Assembly (NCBI RefSeq): GCF_014898055.3
Contig: NW_023604295.1
Coordinates: 67,667,730 to 67,731,729, forward strand
Length of the DNA stretch: 64,000 nucleotides
Source of the DNA: Talpa occidentalis
Taxonomy: Eukaryota; Chordata; Mammalia; Eulipotyphla; Talpidae
Direction: 5' to 3'
Shown in pieces: positions 1 through 11,754 of this stretch (position 1 is its first letter; every line of letters begins with the position of its first letter). The position numbers and the translations under genes were made by a program. The notes beneath the pieces were generated by a model, which made no database searches, had not been told where the DNA came from, and saw only the letters and a program-made list of their open reading frames with translations.

Positions 1-1299
1 GAGGATTTCAGGTTTGATTTTAAGGAAGGGGGAGCTGGAGATGGATGTCCTGTTGTGCTTGCCCACCCTGGCTCCTTTCTCTTCTCAATGCTCAGAATCT
101 ACACATGGATTCCCCGCTCTCAAATTCTCAGATTCAGAGCAGATAGCACTTTCTCTTATCCAACAAAGACAACATTCAAATAAAATGATCTCCAACACAT
201 GGATGATTTTTGCACATTTCAAGTCAAATAATGAATGTGATGTTTTGCCATGCTTCAGCATATTTAGTGTTAAAATTTGAAATTTTTCCAATAATTTCTG
301 CATCCATGCTTTAATAGTTACAGAAATTCACCTCATTTCTCTCTTTGTCAAATACTGCTTTTAAAAATATGTGCCATAAAAAATGAGTGAGACTAGTCAG
401 ACATTCAGTCAATGAAAAAGCTAAATAATACCCTAAATGTGTATGGCTGCACATCATTGGTTTTATAGTCTAAAAGAGTTCATGTGCTATTTGGAATATG
501 TAACAACATGATCCTTTTTGAAAAATAAACTAAACTTTGCCCTGAATTCCTCACAGTGTTAATAGTAGTTGCACATGAGTAAATCAAGACAGAATTTGTG
601 CCCTCTGGCACAACGAAGCATATGTATATATTTGCTCTTCAATCCAATGAGGACTTTAAAGTGCAGAAATACTAACATACAAAATAGAAATGAACCTCAA
701 TATAAGGGTAATAGATTTGGTTTGTAAATGAAATAAAGCCTTAATAGCTATCTTACTTTCTATTTTAAGTGAAAGGAAATTAACAGAGGCTCTGGATGTT
801 AGATGTTGGTGGATTAGTAAGTATGAATAATTTACTAAGACAATAGCACTGCATTTTCTCTACAAATAAGGTGGACTTTTATATAAAAATATCCATTCCA
901 AGCTACTTATAGTGATCCTCTCTTCATTGCTTTATTCAGTCATGTAACAAATATTTATAGAATAATTACTATGTGAAATATGTACTGTTGTAACTGAGGA
1001 ATGTAAAAATCAACTAGACATTGATTTTTGTTCCAAAGAAATTAAAAGCCCAGTAAAGATGGGGTCATCAAGAATTAAATGAAAGCACAATATATTTTAG
1101 TACAGATAACAAAATTACATGATTATTCAAATTTGTGACTATAAATCTTCCAAATAGGTTATAACTAATGTATTGAGAAATATATTCCCATTTTAAAATA
1201 TTTCCTATTATATTTGTTTCTTGTATATACAAGGAAGTGATTCAGAAGCTCAAAGATGCCCAATGATGAAAGATTTTAAAAAGTTTTAAACAATTTTAG
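1..1299. other. AT-rich non-coding stretch, nothing recognised
   Basis: No repeat family, exon-like frame or RNA gene is recognised here. The sequence is AT-rich with frequent stops in all frames. The two open frames near the left edge (88 and 72 codons) overlap on opposite strands and show no domain-like composition, so I treat them as chance. Confidence 0.5.
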
Positions 1300-1575
1300 A
1301 TATTTTTAATTGAAATAAGCTTAATTTATGGTATCACATAGGTTTCAGGTGTAGAGCTTATTAATAAACATCTGTATATACTACATCATGTTCACCACCA
1401 AAAGTCTATTTTCTATCCATCACCTTATAGTTGATTCTTTTTTACTCAATTAGCCTGCCCTGCTTTCCGGTAACTACTATTTTGTCCCTATAGTCTAAAA
1501 GTTTGATTTTTTTGTGAATTTTTTTTGTCAAGCAAATATCAGTGAAATCCATATGGTATTTGTCTTTCTTCAAAT
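1300..1575 (-). mobile_element. LINE-1 3'-UTR fragment, antisense
   Basis: The plus strand reads like the reverse complement of a mammalian L1 3' region: a stretch about a coordinate 'reported to the right and left' of TTTCAGGTGTA, then a C/T-rich segment containing GGTAACTACTATTTTGTC, then CCATATGGTATTTGTCTTTC. The same order of motifs recurs at 3,885-4,105 and 4,110-4,625, which supports a dispersed repeat. It is truncated and diverged, so it is an old insertion; the subfamily cannot be called by eye. Confidence 0.6.
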
Positions 1576-2275
1576 TTTAGACTTTTGATGCAAAGTAATA
1601 GAAGAATGTCTATAGTACTAAGCCTGAACCTACTAATAGACATAATATTAGTGATAATTAATACCTGAATGTATATAATGTTTATTCTCTGGGGGGAAAA
1701 TGGTATCATATTTTCACAATTTAGCAGGAGAATTGTGAGAATTTCAATTATTAAAACATAATGAGAATTAAATTTTTATTATTAACTTTATAAAGCTTTA
1801 AGATAATTATTCATAAAGAAAGACTTGAGCATTCAGTTGGACTCTTATAGTTAAATATGTATTTAGACCTAAAACTTTATCTGAGACTGACTTTTACAAG
1901 TGCCTTATGATAACGCAGTGAATAATCATATTTAGTGATGTCCTATTCTATGGATGGCCTTAAGATGTATAAAAAGTATGAAGATAAGGTTTTTGCCAAA
2001 TTAAGAACTACTGTTTTGTAATAAGACAACCAAATGGGTAAAGTAGTTTGTATTAAGAGGGTTGACTTTGTAGTTCAGAATAGCAAGTTGATTTATTATC
2101 ATAGAATAGATTTCACAGATTAAAACAGTCTTTACAACAATACCTGCTGTCTTTGGGAAAGTTTCCAGTACGTTTTTGAGATTAGTTGTAACATTATATT
2201 GTTTTACAAAGGAACCTATTCAGAAGTTGTTTTTCCCCAGCTTCTTTCTTAGATGTCTAACCTTGATTTTACCGG
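1576..2275. other. AT-rich stretch, nothing recognised
   Basis: I see no gene, RNA or identifiable repeat in this interval between the antisense L1 fragment and the antisense MLT1-type LTR. Confidence 0.45.
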
Positions 2276-2282
2276 AGAAATG

Positions 2283-2600
2283 CTGTGTAAGATCCCTAAT
2301 TCTGCGGTAACAAATTATCACAGACTTAGTGACTTAAAACAACTCAGGTTTATTATATTAAAATTGTGAAGGACAGAAGTCCAAAATGCATCTCATTGGA
2401 CAAAAATTAAGGTTTCATCTGGACTTTGTTCCTTCTGGAATCTGAAGGGGTGAATTTGCTTCCCTCCTTTTCCAACTTCTAGAGGATACCTGAATTTTTT
2501 GACACCTTATCCCTCTTCCATTTTCAAAGCCAGCAATGTATCTTTTTCAAATATGTTTGCCTTTTTTCCACATTTAATGTCACTTATGACTGCCCAGATA
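2283..2600 (-). mobile_element. MLT1/MST-type MaLR LTR fragment, antisense
   Basis: The plus strand carries GGTAACAAATTATCACAGAC followed by GACTTAAAACAACTCAGGTT and then a stretch ending in GACAGAAGTCC. This is the reverse complement of the 3' end of MaLR LTRs, which read 'TTGTTTAAGCCACCCAGTCTGTGGTATTTTGTTA' in consensus-like form, followed inward by the mid-LTR 'CTTCTGGAATCTGAAGG' region. The fragment fades out towards 2,600. MaLR LTRs belong to the ERVL-related class, and the divergence implies an old placental-wide insertion. The exact subfamily is not resolvable by eye. Confidence 0.6.
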
Positions 2601-2614
2601 TTCCCAGGATTTTT

Positions 2615-2725
2615 TTTTTTTAGTAATGAACTTAATGTAGTATATACAGGTGTTGATATTTAAAGATGCACATCTAAGACATATTTAATGTTATAATACA
2701 AGATTACTTCATTAAAAAAATAAAG
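2615..2725 (+). mobile_element. LINE-1 3'-end fragment, sense
   Basis: Contains the pattern GTGTTGATATTTAAAGATG, then a segment resembling 'acctaaaacttatataatgttatataa', ending in an ATAAA-containing A-rich tail near 2,718. The same terminal module is found at 56,098-56,216. It matches the remembered terminal segment of L1MA/L1MB-type 3' UTRs, just upstream of the poly-A tail. It is severely 5'-truncated. Confidence 0.55.
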
Positions 2726-2729
2726 TCAA

Positions 2730-3197
2730 CTGATTAGCAACCTTAATTCCATTTGCAACCTTAAATTCTCCTATGTCATGTAACAGAATATTCACAAGTT
2801 TCAGGCACTCAGTTGTAAACATCTTTGATGGACCACATTCTGCGCACCATAGATGAGAACAAGTTTTTTAGTAAAGTAAGTATGAATCATTGGCCCTGCA
2901 TTAACACTCTTTGAGCTGTTCTAGTTGTAGATTATTTTCCCAAAAGTATCTAATACTCCTCCCCCCCATCTTGTTATAGAAGTCACTCTTGGCCTGACTG
3001 ATATTCTTGATATTCATATCATATTCTTGATATGATATTCTTTGTGACTATGGTTAAATATGTTGTCAAAACAATAACCTATCTAACATGCATTTGGCAG
3101 GAGTATTCTTGATGTTTTCTCAAATCAGCCTTAATAGATTTCTAGGAAAAGGAGTAAAAAACATTTGCACAAATCCTGACATATTTTTCATTAAAAT
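2730..3197. other. AT-rich stretch with a small repeat near 3,000-3,045
   Basis: Mostly unrecognised sequence. Around 3,000-3,045 the words GATATTC and ATATCAT recur in direct and inverted form, giving a short imperfect local repeat. No gene is seen. Confidence 0.45.
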
Positions 3198-3207
3198 AAA
3201 CATGGCT

Positions 3208-3482
3208 GGGCCTTCCCTGATGGCGCAGTAGGTTGAGCACTGGGCTGCGAAGCTGCCCGCAGCCTCTGCAACACTGGTTAGTTCCCCGGCTGCCGGCGAG
3301 GATCCCATGTGGCACGCAGACCTCTCCTGCCACGCCCGCTGCTCCCCTCAGCAGTGTATTTCATCAGTCTGCCTGTTCTGTTCCCCGCTCTGGCTCTGGT
3401 GAATTCTCTTACCCTCCCACATTTCTGACTGTACCCAGTGCTTGTATAAACAAATAAATAAATCTTTAAAAAAAACAAAACC
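3208..3482 (+). mobile_element. tRNA-derived SINE, type A, full length
   Basis: This is a reference copy for the window's young SINE. The head (3,208-3,280) is tRNA-like: TGGCGCAGTAGGTTGAG matches a Pol III A box, and a degraded B box lies near 3,275. The body contains GCAGACCTCTCCTGC and CTCAGCAGTGTATTTC. The tail is CTTGTATAAACAAATAAATA plus an A-rich end. Ten-base target-site duplications (AAACATGGCT) flank it at 3,198-3,207 and 3,483-3,492, proving retroposition by L1-type machinery. Type A copies have the head GGTTGAGCGCTGGGCTGCGA and the tail CAGTGCTTGTATAAATAAAT. Frames running through it are not genes. Confidence 0.9.
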
Positions 3483-3492
3483 AAACATGGCT

Positions 3493-3884
3493 TAATATTT
3501 TGTACCAAATTCTGCCTTATGGATAGAGTACATTAATGTTTACTCAATTTAAAAAAAATTGACATTTAATTTTGGTGGCAAACTGCATTCACAGTATTGA
3601 TCATCAATATATTTAAATGTTTAAATGGATTGCCTTTTTTGTCCTCAAGATATATAACATGTAAGTTTCAATAAGTATTTGTAACATTATGTCAAAAATA
3701 TTTAATCAACATTTAGTCTTATAATATAAATATATTTCAAAAATGTGCCTATAATACCACAAATTTTGATCGCAAGAAGCACAAAGCAGGTACAACTAGA
3801 CCAAAATGTTCAATGATTTTATTCATTTTTACTCATTTTTTCATTTGTTCATCTACTTATGCTAGAATTTTAGAGGTGGAAGGG
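3493..3884. other. AT-rich stretch, nothing recognised
   Basis: Unrecognised AT-rich sequence with no open frame of note, between the SINE and a pair of antisense L1 fragments. Confidence 0.45.
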
Positions 3885-4105
3885 ATCTTTAAAAAACATT
3901 TATTGAAATAACAATGATTTATAACATTATACAGGTTTTAGGTGTACCTTATTATAAACCATTAACTGTATGTACTACTAAAAGTCTTAATTCCACCCTT
4001 CACCATAGTATTGACCCCTTTTGTCAGATTTATACCATCCTCACCCCTTCCCTCGGTAACCACTAATTCGATCTTGTACTTTGAATTTTCTTTAATTTTT
4101 CATTC
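3885..4105 (-). mobile_element. LINE-1 3'-UTR fragment, antisense
   Basis: Shows TTTATTGAAATAACAATGAT, then ACAGGTTTTAGGTGTACC, then a CT-rich segment ending CCTCGGTAACCACTAATTCG. This is the same motif order as 1,300-1,575, which fits the reverse complement of an old L1 3' UTR. A second copy of the module starts directly downstream at 4,110, so the two fragments lie in tandem. Confidence 0.6.
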
Positions 4106-4109
4106 TTTT

Positions 4110-4630
4110 TCTACTTTATTGAAATAGCATTGCCTTAAACACTGCATATGATTTAGGGGAATAGGTTCATTTCTCCTTCGATGTATGTCACCATACCACC
4201 TGCATAGTCAAGGTCCCCCTAGTCCTTTACCCTATGCTACTGGACCCCCTCACCCTCTTTGTTCTCACCTCCACCTCTTCTTCCCCTCTAATAGTCTCTA
4301 TTCTGTGGTCATATTTATAGGGCTTGTTTTAGTTTACTTTTGTCAGTTACTTTTTTTTCTATATTTCACATAGATTAAAATCATTCAGTCTTTGTCTTTC
4401 TCCTTCTTGCTTCCTTCACTTAGTATAATTCCCTCTAGTCACACCCATGTTGCCAAACTGGCAAGAGATGATTTTTTTTTTTTTATAGTGGAGATTTCCA
4501 CTCTCTATATACCACATCTTCTTAATCTACTATGTTGTCAATGGACATTTTTTTGTTTGTTTCTTTATGTACCACATATGAGTGAAATCATTTGGTATTT
4601 GTATTTACTTGCCTGATTTAAGTAAGACAT
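4110..4630 (-). mobile_element. LINE-1 3'-UTR fragment, antisense, second tandem copy
   Basis: Starts with TTTATTGAAATAGCATTGCC, passes through the CT-rich middle, and continues into CACTTAGTATAATTCCCTCT, CCCATGTTGCCAAACTGGCA and ATATGAGTGAAATCATTTGG. In antisense orientation, these are the segments that accompany a LINE-1 3' region ('agcataatgtcctccaggttcatccatgttg' type). It is longer than the 3,885 copy. The two could be one rearranged element or two independent insertions. Confidence 0.6.
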
Positions 4631-4754
4631 TTCATAGGTCATTTAAGGCATAACTAAACCTCACTGTTGGTAAGTGTAAAGTCTGCCATTAGAAATCGAA
4701 TTGACCCAGCTTTCAAACCAATGCTAATCCTGTCCTAGCCTATAGGAGTATCTT

Positions 4755-5014
4755 TTTTAAAAAAAAAAAAAATTATTTATTTATACAAGCACTGGGTATA
4801 GTCAGAAGCACAGGCGGGTGAGAGAATTCACCAGAGCCAGAACAGGGAACAGAACAGGCAGACTGACAAAATACACTGCTGAGGGGAGCAGTAGGTGTGG
4901 CAGGAGAGGTCTGTCGCGCCATGTGGGACCCTCGCTGGCGGCCGGGGATCGAACCAGCGCTGCAGAGGCTGTGGGCAGCCCGGTGCTCAACCGCTGCAAC
5001 ACCAGGGGAGGCCC
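4755..5014 (-). mobile_element. tRNA-derived SINE, type A, full length
   Basis: Inverted copy: an A/T-rich tail on the left (ATTTATTTATACAAGCACTG) and a tRNA-like head on the right, with the B-box complement GGGATCGAACC near 4,948. Flanking 15-bp duplications at 4,740-4,754 and 5,015-5,029 differ at one position (CTATAGG-A/T-GTATCTT). This indicates a fairly recent insertion. Confidence 0.9.
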
Positions 5015-5029
5015 CTATAGGTGTATCTT

Positions 5030-5995
5030 AATAAAGAAGCAGAAAGGAAAGAAGAGAGATCTGGAAGACAGTCTCTGAGCAACTGCAAATGCTATTGATA
5101 CATTGAGACATTTTGTTTATGAAGAAATGACAGAGCCCAGGGTATAATTCATGGAATTCATTTAGGGTGGTTGTGGAAATACCAGATAAACTTCTCATTG
5201 TCTTAGTAGCTAGATTTTTTTCTTTCAACAAATGATTTCTGCCATCCAATGTGGAGATTCATTAGAGCACTCACTAGCATTTAAAAAAACAATTCTGATT
5301 TTTTTAATGAAGACAGAAAATTCTTTCAGGTCAGAAGCATATATGGGCAAAGATCAGATCAGTCTCAGAGCAAAGATGCAGAAATAGGATCAGGATATTG
5401 GAGTTAGAATTTTTGAAGGCCTATTCACAATTTGCTGATGGAATTGTAAAGTAATGAAGGCAATTCCCAAAACAAGTCAAGATGTAAACATCTCCCTAGA
5501 TCATCATTCAATTTCTAATCCATCAGAAAATATTCTTAAGTCTCACAGTTCCCTTTTAAACCCTGTCTAAAGTTATCCTGGTTAAGGTGGTGGTGTGGGG
5601 ATTGAAAGCAAGTGCTAATATTTCTGTGGGACACATTCTGCATTGCAGAAGCAAAAAAGCAAAAGAGTAACAGGAGGTTGCATTTTAACTCAATTAAAAT
5701 TATAGACACTCATAATCTTCAGGTATATGATTTTAAATTGTTAAACAAATTACAACAGGTTTTATGTCAAAAGAAAAATTTTCCAAAATAGAATTTAAAA
5801 TGTGCTAGAATAAGTTATTTGAGTACAAAAATAACTTATGGTTAATCTGAGTGATTTTGGTACTATTTGACTTTACAAGAAAGGGAAGTTTCTTTTCCAC
5901 ATTTTGCACACAACCCATTAGGTAGTAAAGCAGTTCTAAGCACAAGTTGTGTTTCCAAGGGAGGTTAGGGACTCTCTCCTTGGGGGTCATAAATA
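5030..5995. other. Unrecognised non-coding stretch
   Basis: I recognise no repeat family or gene. The short opposite-strand frames near 5,028-5,249 and 5,805-5,990 lack any domain signal. Confidence 0.45.
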
Positions 5996-5999
5996 TAGT

Positions 6000-6095
6000 T
6001 TTCCATCTGCTAGAAACTGTTTAGGTGAAACATGCCTCAAGTCAGGGGCTGGATCAGATGATCTCTGGGGGTCTCTTCCAGCCTTTTGAGTCTTT
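6000..6095 (+). mobile_element. CR1/L3-type LINE 3'-end remnant
   Basis: The words CTGGATCAGATGATCTCTGG and CTCTTCCAGCCTTTTGAGTC match the well-known 3' end of CR1-family LINEs ('ggatgatctctaaggtcccttccagc' type). Only about 90 bases remain, as expected for a very old pre-placental element. Confidence 0.5.
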
Positions 6096-6334
6096 GAGAG
6101 AAATTTCTAATCAGCATGTTAATGAGTACTTTAAATTTGTATTCTGATTTCCTTGAAGATAATTACCAGAGACACTAAGTGGAGAACAGCATTTCTAAAT
6201 GCCTGTTTAAAAGAAGAAAAAGAAGAAAGAAAGAAAAAACCAGGATTCCTTCTGAAAAGAAAAAAAAGAGGTCATAAAATATGACCCATTTGATATCAGA
6301 GAAGGCAATTACCTGAGAAGGTAGGATGGTCCAG

Positions 6335-6475
6335 TGGTCTTGGTAACATCGGAGAAAGTCCAAAGCTACTGCATCTTTTCCCTGTTCTGATGTCTTGCTG
6401 TGTGACCCAGGGCAAGTCACTTGACCTTAGTTTCCTCATCTGAAAAAAACAAGACCCCAGGAGTTGTGCTTGATT
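6335..6475 (+). mobile_element. MIR SINE remnant, sense
   Basis: GCTGTGTGACCCAGGGCAAG followed by TCACTTGACC and GTTTCCTCATCTG is the core segment of the ancient tRNA-derived MIR. The 5' tRNA-like part is badly decayed. No duplication is recognisable. Confidence 0.8.
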
Positions 6476-6479
6476 ACCT

Positions 6480-7205
6480 GACTAATATCAAGCTACAGGA
6501 ATTAAATGAAGAATGGAATTTCATTTTGGGCTTCATCACTGCTGCAGCGATGACAGATGGGAATTGTATGAATTGCTTTAGCCCCTGCGCTTCATTAACT
6601 GACAGAAGAAAGTCTGAATGATATGGATGGTAAATTAAACTTTGAAAATCTTTTAAGAAATCTTAATTTGGATATTATACAGTTAGTAAATAGAGCAAAA
6701 TTTATTTTGATTTCTGCATTATGGAAAATTAATTGTGATATCTTCCTGTGTGTTCAGTGAATCTAGTTACTCCAACATTGGCTCCAGAAGTAAAGAAATG
6801 AGAAAAATACTTACAAGTTTGGCCCAATATATCCAATTTTATAGTTAGTTTTTAGAGGGAAAAAGATCCTTTCTATTAAAATTAGTATATATCTGCTTAC
6901 AAATAAAAATAAAAAGTGTATCAGTTCACATTATCTTCTGCCCTCTGTCCATCCTTCCTTTACTCATAGTTAAATAAATTAAATCTGAAATTTATATGTT
7001 TCTTGACACAAAAATGTAAATTACACTGGGTGACTAAGCTGGCAGGTTTCCCAACCTGGCACTTAGGGTTAAATTCTTAGCCAGTGTTATTTTCAGCATT
7101 CATTTTTTCTACCAGAGTTCAATGCTTATTTTAATAAACATGTCTAAAACATGAAATTAAATAAGGAAGGAATTAAATTTATACATAACATAGAAAATAA
7201 TGCTT
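6480..7205. other. AT-rich stretch, nothing recognised
   Basis: Downstream of the MIR I see no identifiable element or gene. Confidence 0.4.
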
Positions 7206-7211
7206 ACCAAA

Positions 7212-7261
7212 ATCAGCTAAAAACTGTGTTCCTGACATCAGCTAAAAATCATGTTCCTGAC
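7212..7261 (+). repeat. 25-bp direct duplication in tandem
   Basis: Two abutting 25-base units, 7,212-7,236 and 7,237-7,261, share ATCAGCTAAAAA and TGTTCCTGAC and differ at only a few internal positions. A run of A follows at 7,290-7,311. This looks like a small local tandem duplication. Confidence 0.8.
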
Positions 7262-7589
7262 ACACTCTTTAGAGAAAGCAAGTAACAAATTTAAAAAAAA
7301 AAAAAAAAAAAACTATGGGGATAGAAAGATGAATGGACATTGTTTTTGACCAAATTTGAAAAACTGAAACACCTATACCTGATAAAATCTCTCAGTACTT
7401 CTAATAACCATTATCTATAACTTAATACACTATATATTCCCATTAAATTGGAAAAGTCAACCCCATTTTGAAATAAGCATAGGCAATTTGATTAGAGATT
7501 GCAACTGCTTGCAACCTTTTGTTGATGAAGAGTGAAGAGAGGGCAGGGATATCACAGGAAACACAGGGATATCTGCAAGAGGTTTGGGG

Positions 7590-7720
7590 AATCATAAATT
7601 CTGGTTCTGACTCTGCTGTTCAGCTTTTAGATGGCATTATACCTTATTCTCACCATCTGTACAGTATGAATAATCATACTTTGTTAACTCACAGGTGTGT
7701 TGTAAGGAACAGACAATGAA
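7590..7720 (+). mobile_element. Probable MIR SINE remnant
   Basis: TCTGGTTCTGACTCTGCTGT, then a decayed middle, CACCATCTGTACAGTATGAA and AGGTGTGTTGTAAGGA follow the order of MIR: 'tctgccact', 'cctcatctgtaaaatg', 'agggttgttgtgagga'. It is strongly diverged, so the call is tentative. Confidence 0.5.
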
Positions 7721-8038
7721 AAAGTTACAACATATAACCATTGTCAGAGCACAGATAAGAAAAACAAATGTGGTTAAAGGATAAAAAGCAAATGGACTGA
7801 CCTTTCTATTAAAACTGAGAATCACATTTAACCTGATAACAAAAAATATTTTCTAACAGTGTTTACGTACCCAAGTATTTCACATGACATAATTTACCTA
7901 CAAAATGTACATGATTTGGATTATTCCAGATTCTATGAGGGTTAAAAAAAAAGACATACTGACCCTGCAGAGTGGGTTCACTCTGAAGTCTATGATGTAT
8001 TTAATAGTAAATTGCACCTTTAATTAAAAGATTGAATA

Positions 8039-8332
8039 GGGGGCCTCCCCGGTGGCACAGTGGTTGAGTGCTGGGCTGCGAAGCTGCCCACAGCCTCTGC
8101 AGTGCCGGTTCGATCCCTGGCCACTGGGTTAGGGTCCCACATGGTGCGCAGACCTCTCCTGCAGCCTGCTGCTCCCCTCAGCAGTGTATTTTGTCAGTCT
8201 GCCTGTTCTGCTCCCTGCTCTGGCTCTGGTGAGTTCTCTCACCCTCCTGTGCTTCTGATTGTACCCAGTGCTTGTATAAATAAATAAATAAATTTTTAAA
8301 AATAAATAAATAAATAACTCTTTTAAAAAAAG
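8039..8332 (+). mobile_element. tRNA-derived SINE, type A, full length
   Basis: A well preserved copy with the A box in TGGCACAGTGGTTGAG and a canonical B box GGTTCGATCCC at 8,107-8,117. The tail TAAATAAATAAATAAAT is followed by a second AAATAAAT block and an A-rich stretch, so the 3' tail is unusually long. Flanking copies of AAGATTGAAT at 8,028-8,037 and 8,333-8,342 mark the target-site duplication. Confidence 0.9.
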
Positions 8333-8342
8333 AAGATTGAAT

Positions 8343-10750
8343 GAGTACTTTATATGAAGAACAGGGAGAGGACAACTGTAACGAGTTGAAGGAATACGTT
8401 TTGTTCAAGGTTTTGGCATTTATTAGCATGAAACAGATGAAATGTCCATAAACCCTTGTGACTCTCCCTTCTAAAGTTTGAGTCCAAGGATACCAAGTTG
8501 GCGTGTCCCAATTTGAATCAGATGGCTACTCCTGGATAGTTAGATACAGAATAAGAAAAAATCAGTAAGCATATATGGCCAGTAAGCACCCACATTTGCT
8601 TATTAGCAGACTATTCCCAAATAGAAGAAAAATCATTATGTACCAAAAAATCACCCCAAGGTGGTGACTTCTGAAAGCATGTTATTAAATGTTAGTGATT
8701 CTTTCCTAGCTGAGAGAAAGAGAACATGCTAATTTTTTTCTCTTCATGCTAGAGAGTACATTTTCTACCATCGATAAGCACTTTCTGGTCTTAGCCCTTT
8801 TACTCTCAAAGAAGAAAATCTGTTTGGAAATACAAAGTTGGAAGCTGTGCCTTTCCAATTCCTTTCTTTGTAGTCCTTTCTTTCCTTTGTATGACATTTG
8901 AGGGTGGAGGATTTTGCTGTCAATATACCACTTCCTTTTACCAACCTCACTTAGTTTCTTCTCTTGTGAAATTGGACCTTCCTCCAAGAAAAATGAAATG
9001 CATAAACAAGTTCAAGAGTTCTGGTTCAGTGTTAGGAAAGTCAGAAGGAAAGAGAATTTCAAGGATGGGTAGTCAAACTTGTTAGAATCATGTACAGTGG
9101 AAGAAAAATATGGAGCAGAGAAAAAAAGCCATTTTATTTTGTGATTATCTTTGGTGACATTCAAAAAATGTAGTTTTATTAGTATAGGGGTTGAAGTTCA
9201 AAATACTTTAAGATAGAGAGCAAATTAATGTGAGAAAGGAAGTGGAGTAAGCAAGTATAGAATACATGCAAAGTTTTGAGAATTGAAGAGAAAATAGATT
9301 GCTTTTTGGACATTTGAAATATAACCTCACAATATCCAATGGTGTGTGTGTAGGTCCAGGAAACTCCAAATATGCCTCTCGGGAAAGGTGACAAATGTCT
9401 TCATGTGTGGCACAGGACTCCTTGCATCCATGCAGTATCAGTCTTGAATGGGTGCCTGGAAGTATCTTTCCCTTTATCATTCATTTCTTTTCTCTTTTCC
9501 ATCTTTGGAAAAGATGTGCTCACCCTCAGTTAAGTTGCAACTAATATTTTTGTCTTTTGGTTTCATCCTGTCTTCAGTTTGGATTAATTTATAGCATATC
9601 AAGTATTTGAGTGTAATATCTAAAGCCAACCAGTTTTTATTTGGAAGTGATCAAAAGTAATAGGAAACTTTTATTTCCCCAGGAGTGCATTTATAACAAC
9701 ATGAGTTCTGAGTGGAGACAAAGAAAATGAGCTTTATGGAAAAGTGGACAGATGAACAAGCGTACAGATAGTTGACTTATAATACTGATTCATTAAGTCA
9801 TGGAGGAAGAGATGTTATCTACTGATAAATTTGCAGAATAGGAGTGGAGAAAAATACAGAAATTTTGTAATGAACATTGTGGTGAATAACCTAGGAATCA
9901 ACACTATTTTGTTGTTTTTAAGGCAAAATTCCACCACTGCCCCCAACATCTGAACAGCTGAGTGAGAGCAACTTAAAATCGTTGATGGCTGAGACTTAAT
10001 ATAATTGATCTTTCAATACAAATAACACATAACTCCATCATGGCTATTCATAGTGTCACTTAAATTGAATTATGTGCTTGCTGAAAATGTCATCAAGAAG
10101 ATTACTCTATAATTCAGCATTGAAACAATGTTATTTTGTACTCAGGCATGGAAGCAGTAGTGGGACATGAATTTGATATTAATGAAGCAAATATTCATCA
10201 GAAGAGGAATGAACACAATTCTATAATTACTTGCAAAGAATAACCAAAAGCTTAAATGAGATCTAAGGATATAAAGTATTTTCACATATTTTACTGAGAT
10301 GTTTGTAAAATGATTGGCTATCTCACACCAACCAATGCTACTGAAGGAAAGGGAAATTTCCATATACCTAGGAATAGATAAGTGTACTTTCAAATCAGTG
10401 AATGGGTGAGACCAATCCAATTGTAGCACAGGCTTATATTTAAGATATTTGATATCCATTAGTCAGAAACTTCCAGTTAATAGAATGGTAGCACTTTCAC
10501 TGCTAACAACACATGAGTCTGTTGAAGAAAACTAAATAAATATAGGTTTAGTCAAATCAGATAAATTGGTGAATTCTGGAGCTTTTTGATATGCTATAAA
10601 ATTATACTATCAATAACAATACACATAAAAGATGAAGAAAGGCATGTATCACCATGAATTCATACATAATTGCCAATGGTAAAATGTTTCCTCCATGTTG
10701 AATTTTAGCCTCAAAATATTTATTAAGACTATGTCCTCAAAAATATTATT
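8343..10750. other. About 2.4 kb with no recognised element
   Basis: I see no recognisable repeat, exon or RNA gene. Open frames up to 105 codons (10,142-10,459, minus) have composition expected of AT-rich random sequence (rich in Ile, Leu, Phe, Ser, Tyr). Old decayed transposons could be present below the level visible by eye. Confidence 0.45.
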
Positions 10751-10752
10751 CT

Positions 10753-10998
10753 GGGGCCTCCCCGGTGGCCTAGAAGTTAATTCTCAGCACTATCAACACT
10801 GTGACCTGAGTTTGATCCCTGGACAAGAAGCTAACCCACATATGGAGCAGCAGACTTCTCCTGTCTCACCCAGTGCTCCCCTCAGCAGTGTATTTCAGTA
10901 GATCTGCCTGTTCTGCTCCCTACTCTGTCTCTGGTGAATCCTCTCAGTCCCCGCATCTCTGGCCTACACCCCAGTTCTTTTATATATAAAAAAATTAT
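10753..10998 (+). mobile_element. tRNA-derived SINE, type B
   Basis: The head is GGGGCCTCCCCGGTGGC, with a decayed type B tRNA region (AAGTTAATTCTCAGCACTAT) and the type B tail CCAGTTCTTTTATATATAAA. The B box is GTTTGATCCC near 10,810. It is more diverged than the type A copies. The flanking A/T-rich sequence does not give an unambiguous duplication. Confidence 0.85.
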
Positions 10999-11743
10999 AC
11001 CCACATACATGGGCTCATGTACAGGTACTTGCATCACACACATACAAATTGGTGGGAGAATTGCTGATGGAATATTTGTTTTTCAAGAGACACCTAGGAA
11101 CATTTCTTTTACTATTATTGATATATTTTTTATTATGGTGAGAAGTAAAAAAGTAAAACCAACTCCTTTAACAAATCTTAAGTATACAGTATTGCTAACT
11201 ATGCACATTATTGTAGGATAGATGTCTAGAACTTTCTCATCTTGCATAACTGAAACATTCTGTCACTTAATTCCCTTACCATGTTTATATAGTAGGTATC
11301 AAAATTTTATAGACTTAGAAAAGCTATATAACTAGCCCAAGTACTTAAAAGCATCTAACCTTCTATAAATGCTAACGTCAGATTTCTCCTACTCTATATG
11401 CCACACAAAAATTAGAAACTTAGTATTTACAAAAGTAGGTATTAGTATTCTTTTAAAAATTCTGACTATAAAATGATGAAGGGATATAAGCCAGCAGATT
11501 GTGGGAGATAATAAAATTGAGGCAAGTTTTTTGATTTTTGTTGGGGAGGGAGAATGGACAGAAATAGGACAGGAGGTGCAGTTGCTTTTAGATTGAGGAA
11601 GATGAATTATTTTAATTATGTGAGAAAAACAGTTTCAAAAAGGCAAAAGAAAAAGAAGATAATTGTTGGGATGAGATTTCAGAGAAGGAAAGAGAATAAA
11701 ATTTCCAATTCCAATTGGAATTTCCAATTTCATAGGTCAAATG
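10999..11743. other. AT-rich stretch with a 16-bp perfect palindrome
   Basis: Mostly unrecognised. At 11,707-11,722 AATTCCAATTGGAATT is a perfect palindrome embedded in four occurrences of TTCCAATT. No gene is seen. Confidence 0.5.
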
Positions 11744-11754
11744 TTTGCCCTTTG

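Noticed and set aside
3208..3280. tRNA gene-like A and B boxes (and the same in other SINE heads)
   Set aside because: The heads are followed by a SINE body and A-rich tail and flanked by target-site duplications; no cloverleaf with a proper anticodon stem and CCA-adjacent acceptor was evident.
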